Shown here piece after piece: positions 6,701 through 8,833 of a stretch of 8,833 bases of DNA. Position numbers and translations under genes: made by a program. Positions within the stretch are counted from its first letter, which is position 1; each line of letters starts with the position of its first letter. The notes under the pieces were generated by a model. That model did no database searches and was not told where the DNA came from. It saw only the letters and a program-made list of their open reading frames with translations. This DNA comes from RGIG3009 sp964389495. GTDB lineage: Bacteria; Bacillota; Clostridia; Oscillospirales; Acutalibacteraceae. Location of the stretch: the NCBI GenBank assembly GCA_964389495.1, contig CAYMDU010000074.1:1-8833 (forward strand), read 5' to 3'.

Positions 6701-8511
6701 GGACCAAAGCCTCCTACGAAATCAAAACCGGCACCCTCACCGACGACACCACCGTGTTCACCATGCAGGTGGCGGGCGGCAACGGCCCCATCTATGTGGA
6801 CAATGTGTACCTGGTGGAAGCGGTGACCGCTATCGACTTTGTGGTGGAAGGCCTGGCCTGGGATAACAACGAACAGGTCACCCCGGGCACGGAGATTCAG
6901 TTCTTCGTTACCATCACCAACCAGGGCGAAGACCCGGTGCCTGCCGGTTCCACCATCGATGTGGACATTTGTGTTGACAGCAAGGTGATTCAGCGCATCC
7001 CCTACACCTTCGCCAACGAGTTCACCACCGGTTCGCGTGCCATGATTGAAGGCACCGAAAAGTGGGCGGCCGTGAAGGGCGACCATGTGATTTCCGCGCG
7101 TGTGAACTCCACCTTGTCGGTGCTGGAACTCAACCCCGACAACAACAACACCGTGCAATCCGACCTGCGCGTGAACGAAACCATTTTGGAAGCGCCGGAA
7201 ATTGCACAGCAAGCCGGTTTCACCACGCTGGGATTCAGTGACGATTTTGAAACGCTGGATACCATCGACTCCGGTGCCACCGGTTTGGACGGCTACAAGT
7301 GGTATGTCACCCGTCCCTACGGTGCCTCCACTGTCACGCCGGATGCCTATTCCATTGAAAACGGCGTGCTCACCATCAAAGACAAAGAACCCACCTATAA
7401 CATGTCTCTCAGCTCGGTGGACTACACCAACGGCATCGGCTTCCAGTGGAACAAGGGCTACATTGAAACCCGCTTCCGCATTCCGCGTCCGCGTGAAAAC
7501 ACCGAAACCGAAAAGGGTATCCCGGCCATCTGGTCGCTGCCGCTTGAAAAGCTGCAAGCGAACACCACCACACAATGGGTGGAAATGGACTGGCTGGAAT
7601 ACTGGGGCATCACCGAAAGCCGCCCGGGCGGCCACTACACCATCACCCTGCACGACCAGGCCACGGTGAACGATGTGCAAACGCACTACAATGTCAACGG
7701 CAATCCGCACCGTGAAGGGTTGGGCAACGATGAGTGGCACACCATGGCGTGGCTGTGGGTGCAAGACCATGTGATCGGCTATCTCGACGGCGAAGAAGTG
7801 TTCCGTTTGCAATACAACGAAAGCACCTTCTCCGACCCGATGCCCAACATCAAAGTGAACGATGAAAACGGCGGTATCGGTGCGTTCTCCTACATGAACG
7901 AGCAGATGCTGGTTATGCACTTGGGCGGCTCCTATGACAACCCCATCGAAATCGACTATCTGCGCATCTGGACGAGTGTGGACGGCGGCAGCTACACGCC
8001 CGACGACGATGATGACGACGATGAGAACAACACCGTTCTTGTTGACATGGATGCCGAGCAGTTCTGGTTCAACTTCTGCACCGACGACTACGGCGATCTG
8101 ATCACCGAAATCACCTATGACAACTACCTGAATGTGTTGGCGGGTGAGGAAATTTGGAATCAGCTCAGCGCCGAGCGTCAGGCCGAAATCAACGCCCTGC
8201 TGGCCGCCAACGGGCAACCCACCTTTGATGAGTTGCTGCTGGCTGCCAAGGCCATGAAAGAACTGGTCGATTCCGGCTGGACACCGGACGATGAAGACAT
8301 CACGGATCCGGACGATGACGATGTGGTGACACCGGATGACGATACCGACACCACGCCCGACACCAACACCGGCGAACCGGACGATGACGACATCGGTGCC
8401 GAAGACAACACCAAAACAGGCGCCACTTCGGCCCTGCCGGCCGCACTGGCGGTGGCGGTGGCCATGAGCGCCGCGGTGCTGTGGCTCACCGGCAAACGCC
8501 GCAAGGCTTAA
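649..8511 (+). CDS. Giant secreted multi-CBM/BIG2 protein with GH16 glycoside hydrolase domain
   Basis: This 2,620-residue protein is predicted to be exported and anchored on the cell surface, where it binds and hydrolyses a polysaccharide. Order by residue: signal peptide 1-32; CBM4/9-like modules at 41-180, 185-330, 343-484 and 488-624; BIG2 625-702; Pro/Thr linker 703-714; CBM 715-879; BIG2 882-967 and 969-1053; CBM 1057-1200; BIG2 1204-1284, 1286-1368 and 1369-1458; CBM 1461-1614; BIG2 1615-1699; CBM 1700-1843; BIG2 1844-1924; CBM 1925-2059; CARDB-like 2060-2175; GH16 2190-2443; helical module 2465-2543; Asp-rich linker; sorting-like tail 2586-2620. CBM modules show the hallmark N-x-x-x-NGDFE start and Y-I/V-D-D/N-x-x-L-V end. 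BIG2 modules show the T/S-W-x-S-S/D and V-A-T-V-D-x-x-G-K-V-T motifs. The catalytic motif EMDWLE is intact. It has its own promoter and terminator. GH16 acts on beta-1,3/1,4-glucans and galactans in known members; the substrate here is not identifiable. An adhesin with vestigial activity is an alternative. Confidence 0.96.
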   Translation: MKNRTRRLISLVAALTLLVTCAISGLVLPATAEGTSAPTGNLFPNGDFEEGAVKPWTSIGDYTIEDGVGFDGSKGLVIPAHEGSKAIYAKGLGSITLEANTTYVLSYVAKGPEMRIWLGNGTDVNSFSLYSKPYSGEWTIQYELVTTGDAPVLNSDWGLSVESNSATSEPTYVDNITLVKATEADFGFGGDFNALAYNMWNGDLLSQGRASLVTESDGNKAMKLNEASTAYSAYLKSVVLLPETEYTLTFKAKGAPINVYFEGAYATGENAGKWLTTTASTDYQTYTYQFKSVAASQQNSHYTLQVCRHEDATLNVGDTLIDDFSIKVTAKAPAGTPTTTGSVAIENFENGNAGWTYGGKTESVTADGDNSVLSLDKKDTTWRGTFADVNLKANHQYLARLKVKNVGGKKACLMSALYKPDGGYWAGNAVIAATDAAEWTYYQFSFAVDKDKTGAQLGFYLENSAKTDDGAKLYIDDVELIEVSEETNLVPGGDMNTASKAFATLYGKGGTVVADTIETDNQVLYLKAGLNDLWFNLNGLQAGKLYEVSFRYRGGSIKHWFNTATHSANYQTVSGGNASDTWTTYTIYLWAKSGDAANSLMIRTDAANGSKDLWIDDMSVREVSLALSSTTASVEAGSDTTLTVTAKPAGITVPDLTWASDADTVATVDSTGKVTGLAAGTANITATAGPIVLTCAVAVTSGSSTPTPTPTTPSNLLTNGDFEQGNTNWDIYRYIGTGTVEFGAEGAGKDGGKGAKITLTNTADDKRTQQCGFRYTGKFFGLLEENTKYVFSYDYKWEGTGEGIWFEPQINPGTGYTGDWKKTNRVKDTEWTTFSIEFITGTNITTNQGWEFLVQAIMYDNKVGTGTAYFDNFSLVKQEKKDATGITLDKTSATVGMGSTLQLTATADPVYSNYESISWVSDNTDAATVDSTGKVTGVATGDANITATLKVNATTTYTATCAVKVVVLATDFAITQSELHLAPELGTNLRVYETLGVTTTPAGAYIDGITWSSNADTVATVDANGKVTALKAGTAIITGTWNGISHTVTVKVDEQGERIPGGDFEGDDWNVVNWTNNIIKDGACELVTENGNTYLKVPASLTSAVWLWPAQIRPGRTYKLTMKMKNAEGKGQLYLHGSYVAAGDKGWATKEISSTDWEEVTYIFTTVSENLNRNYTIGFGQAQGTSTTDVYIDDMSLVEMPMATALTMADVELKVNGTATMQWAATPENHSTGKLNWTSSDPTVIAVDANGKLTAVAGEGEVTITVQSADDANLKATAKATIVGDYATSLSLNRNKLYVGKGAQSQLTMTLLPAGSRYKAITWTSSDDTVATVDNTGLVTASNTKAGTATITVKSGDLQATCLVTVMEPATSIALAEDSIKLGTPAGSDGRYQVTQTLTIATTPANTDPGAVTWASSNETVATVDANGKVTALAEGKATITLYKDSAPVDTCEVTVAFDGERIVGGTFDNDDWNIADWTNNIVKSGRGSVVTDPADENNMVLSLPNDNNKLDALWVSNLKVNAAKAYKLTFKVKGDGTENQELAVYFHGTSLNLSGWKYTSKLTTEWKTVTYTFQTNALDDGTGAAINRNYCFGFDNNKAGNIYLDDVSLVELPDATSLTIVASSDTVELWPEGSTTLSLRTEPAEAGTGAITWASSDDSIVSVDQNGKITAVAESGTVTITATSELGHVASIKVTIDEYANVLANGDFEQGDLYWPGHANIQAGVGKNGSYGMVLDGTKTDYFYKGNLAVKPGTTYIVEWDYLATYEAGFRLWAGNLGLSLYAKEGDGTTWQHGSEVFTTPTNMVEINNNRYFGWIFSVTSDKAGTPAAIVDNITLRMYDSGVELDSMKLSHESVTLMPGRTQGVNVMPTPVEANINGMNWSSSNEDVATVEYGVITAIGKGTATITAEKDGKKASCTVTVSGEPAFITNGTFEKTESNWALAGSAAIEAGAGVNKTNAAALSGDGTFTYQVANLQSDKTYNLHFRYRSANGSKLGVSLTNGSAELLNETVTGEGSWTKASYEIKTGTLTDDTTVFTMQVAGGNGPIYVDNVYLVEAVTAIDFVVEGLAWDNNEQVTPGTEIQFFVTITNQGEDPVPAGSTIDVDICVDSKVIQRIPYTFANEFTTGSRAMIEGTEKWAAVKGDHVISARVNSTLSVLELNPDNNNTVQSDLRVNETILEAPEIAQQAGFTTLGFSDDFETLDTIDSGATGLDGYKWYVTRPYGASTVTPDAYSIENGVLTIKDKEPTYNMSLSSVDYTNGIGFQWNKGYIETRFRIPRPRENTETEKGIPAIWSLPLEKLQANTTTQWVEMDWLEYWGITESRPGGHYTITLHDQATVNDVQTHYNVNGNPHREGLGNDEWHTMAWLWVQDHVIGYLDGEEVFRLQYNESTFSDPMPNIKVNDENGGIGAFSYMNEQMLVMHLGGSYDNPIEIDYLRIWTSVDGGSYTPDDDDDDDENNTVLVDMDAEQFWFNFCTDDYGDLITEITYDNYLNVLAGEEIWNQLSAERQAEINALLAANGQPTFDELLLAAKAMKELVDSGWTPDDEDITDPDDDDVVTPDDDTDTTPDTNTGEPDDDDIGAEDNTKTGATSALPAALAVAVAMSAAVLWLTGKRRKA
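769..2520 (+). other. Four consecutive CBM4/9-like modules (protein region)
   Basis: Residues 41-624 are four back-to-back beta-sandwich modules with no Ig spacer between them. The first opens with NLFPNGDFEEG and closes with YVDNITLVK. The second closes with LIDDFSIKV, the third with YIDDVELIEV and the fourth with WIDDMSVREV. These closing strands are typical of the CBM4/9 (CBM_4_9-like) fold, which in known enzymes binds xylan, beta-glucan or related chains. Sequence identity between copies is low, so they may bind different ligands or different parts of one ligand. Confidence 0.7.
3553..4500 (+). repeat. Internal duplicated block, copy 1 (BIG2-CBM-BIG2)
   Basis: Residues 969-1284 resemble residues 1369-1699 in order and detail. 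A BIG2 with a long insert before TTPA is followed by a CBM opening GERIPGGDF and containing WTNNIIK, RNYTIGF and YIDDMSLVE, then by another BIG2. Copy 2 reads GERIVGGTF, WTNNIVK, RNYCFGF and YLDDVSLVE at the same points. One extra BIG2 (1286-1368) sits between the copies. This points to segmental duplication within the gene. Confidence 0.75.
4753..5745 (+). repeat. Internal duplicated block, copy 2 (BIG2-CBM-BIG2)
   Basis: This is the partner of the block at 3553-4500. A 29-base stretch within the first BIG2 (4912-4940) is identical to 3703-3731, while the CBM portions have diverged. The duplication therefore looks old, with local sequence kept alike by shared codon choice, selection or gene conversion. 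Confidence 0.75.
6826..7173 (+). other. CARDB-like domain (protein region)
   Basis: Residues 2060-2175 fit the cell-adhesion-related CARDB pattern. The sequence opens AIDFVVEGLAW. It then has an N-Q-G turn (TITNQGEDPVPAG), a central V-D-I-C-V-D strand, a GDHVISARVN strand and the characteristic closing ELNPDNNNTVQSDLRV. In known proteins this is an Ig-like module beside catalytic domains. Here it directly precedes the GH16 domain and probably presents it. Confidence 0.75.
7216..7977 (+). other. GH16 catalytic domain (protein region)
   Basis: Residues 2190-2443 show the family landmarks in order: FSDDFETLD; GYIETRFRIP followed by GIPAIWSLP; the active-site strand W-V-E-M-D-W-L-E-Y-W-G; EWHTMAWLW; YLDGEEVF; and the closing IDYLRIW. 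By family knowledge E2312 is the nucleophile, D2314 the helper and E2317 the acid/base, in the ExDxxE (beta-bulge) spacing; codons lie at 7582-7599. W2310, W2315 and W2319 could line the cleft. Its 254 residues are normal for GH16, so the domain looks complete and active. Subfamily and substrate were not assigned. Confidence 0.88.
8041..8277 (+). other. Small helical C-terminal module between Asp-rich linkers (protein region)
   Basis: Residues 2465-2543 look mostly helical: AEQFWFNFCTDD, then LITEITYDNYLNVLAGEEIWNQLS, AERQAEINALLAANG and a final FDELLLAAKAMKELV. It lies between an Asp run (2452-2458) and a Thr/Pro/Asp linker (2545-2586), next to the wall anchor. It has no dockerin or SLH signature. 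Similar helical units near the C terminus of clostridial surface proteins are remembered but not named with certainty, and the function is unknown. Confidence 0.6.
8404..8508 (+). other. C-terminal cell-wall sorting-like signal
   Basis: Residues 2586-2620 contain NTKTG (2587-2591), a hydrophobic segment of about 20 residues (SALPAALAV through VLWLTG) and a basic end, KRRKA. This is the three-part layout of sortase substrates. The pentapeptide differs from canonical LPxTG and resembles the NPKTG-type motifs of clostridia, with Thr in place of Pro. If no sortase accepts it, the tail would act as a plain membrane anchor. Confidence 0.7.
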
Positions 8512-8529
8512 ATCGGCTCTCCTTACAGT

Positions 8530-8545
8530 GCAGGGAACCCCCTGC
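8530..8545 (+). other. Small 3' UTR hairpin
   Basis: GCAGGG (8530-8535) pairs with CCCTGC (8540-8545) around an AACC loop, 18 bases after the stop codon and 16 bases before the terminator stem. It could protect the mRNA 3' end or may be incidental. Confidence 0.4.
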
Positions 8546-8561
8546 GAATAGCACAAACCCG

Positions 8562-8589
8562 GCGGCGCCCCATTGGGGCGCCGCTTTTT
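8562..8589 (+). terminator. Intrinsic (Rho-independent) terminator
   Basis: A perfect 10-bp GC-rich stem, GCGGCGCCCC (8562-8571) and GGGGCGCCGC (8575-8584), has an ATT loop and is followed directly by TTTTT (8585-8589). It begins 50 bases after the stop codon, as expected for the end of a single-gene transcript. Confidence 0.92.
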
Positions 8590-8632
8590 GCTGCCTTTGC
8601 GGTGTTACACATTATCGGGGATTGTAGTTTAC

Positions 8633-8667
8633 CACACCATCCGGTGTCACTTTCAAGACACGCGGGG
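8633..8667 (+). repeat. Dispersed 35-nt direct repeat, downstream copy
   Basis: This is the partner of 331-365 in the same orientation (29 of 35 matches). Differences cluster in the eight bases after CACACC, while the CAAGACACGCGGGG end is unchanged. It lies 43 bases beyond the terminator T-run. Confidence 0.7.
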
Positions 8668-8755
8668 GATTATTTTGAAAAGTTTCTCGCAAAAGGGGGT
8701 GTTGCTCAGGAAAACACCCTTGTGTGAGTTCCCGTACAAACGAGAGGAACATCAA

Positions 8756-8815
8756 GCCCCCTTGTGGAAAGGGCCGTGAAAAGTGGAGGAAAATCAAGGC
8801 TCCCCTGTGTAAGGG
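8756..8815 (+). repeat. Right arm of gene-flanking inverted repeat
   Basis: The core 8780-8815 is the exact reverse complement of 231-266. The outer part starts with a degenerate hairpin unit, CCCCCTT-GTGGA-AAGGG (8757-8773), corresponding to 272-287 reversed. The arm runs straight into composite element copy B, whereas on the left the arm is followed by a gap and then copy C. The two sides are therefore related but not simple mirror images. Confidence 0.85.
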
Positions 8816-8833
8816 GAGCTGTCGGCGCAGCCG
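8800..8833 (+). repeat. Composite two-hairpin intergenic repeat, copy B (cut by window end)
   Basis: CCCC-TGTGTAA-GGGG (8802-8816) repeats the first hairpin of copy A. The second hairpin follows as CGGC (8823-8826), loop GCA, GCCG (8830-8833), and the window ends exactly at its closing base. In copy A the stem bases next to the loop are GGGC/GCCC; here they are CGGC/GCCG, so the outermost pair of this 4-bp stem has changed from G-C to C-G with pairing kept. Confidence 0.7.

Noticed and set aside
6202..8556. Long open frames on the minus strand (784 codons, and 478 codons at 4594-6030)
   Set aside because: These are the same in-register antisense artefact under the GH16 gene; the larger one would also have to start before the terminator stem. 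There is no recognisable protein.
8573..8797. Small open frames on both strands downstream of the terminator
   Set aside because: They are built from the flanking repeats, lack ribosome binding sites and resemble no protein family known to me.

Overview
The window holds one very large gene with repeat-rich non-coding DNA on both sides. The gene (649-8511, + strand) encodes a 2,620-residue secreted, probably wall-anchored protein. It has an N-terminal signal peptide and a C-terminal sorting-like tail (NTKTG, a hydrophobic stretch, then KRRK). The GC-rich coding bias, the purine-rich ribosome binding sites, the Ig-like BIG2 and CBM4/9-like modules and the Asp/Thr/Pro-rich wall linker all suggest a Gram-positive clostridial gut bacterium of the Oscillospiraceae/Ruminococcaceae type. 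That placement is inference from style; no marker gene is present.

Layout: 1-535 is intergenic and packed with short palindromic repeats. 536-648 carries a plausible promoter and a leader with a hairpin and a ribosome binding site. 649-8511 is the gene. 8562-8589 is a strong intrinsic terminator. 8590-8833 is again intergenic, with members of the same repeat families seen upstream. The gene therefore looks monocistronic: it has its own promoter and terminator, and no second gene is supported on either strand.

Protein order: signal peptide; four CBM-like modules; then BIG2 Ig-like domains alternating with five more CBM-like modules (nine CBM-like and eight BIG2 in total); a CARDB-like domain; a glycoside hydrolase family 16 catalytic domain with an intact E-M-D-W-L-E active site; an Asp run; a small helical module; a long Asp-rich linker; and the anchor. 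The likely role is a surface polysaccharide-degrading enzyme or glycan-binding adhesin. BIG2 domains would act as spacers, CBM-like modules would hold a beta-glucan-type or other polysaccharide, and one GH16 domain would cut it. The exact substrate cannot be read from the sequence.

The best candidate for something undescribed is outside the gene. A composite two-hairpin element occurs three times (1-50, 165-217 reversed, 8800-8833). Its first stem is nearly constant, while its second stem differs in sequence but stays paired around a GYA-type trinucleotide loop. A perfect 36-bp inverted repeat (231-266 and 8780-8815) also brackets the whole gene.
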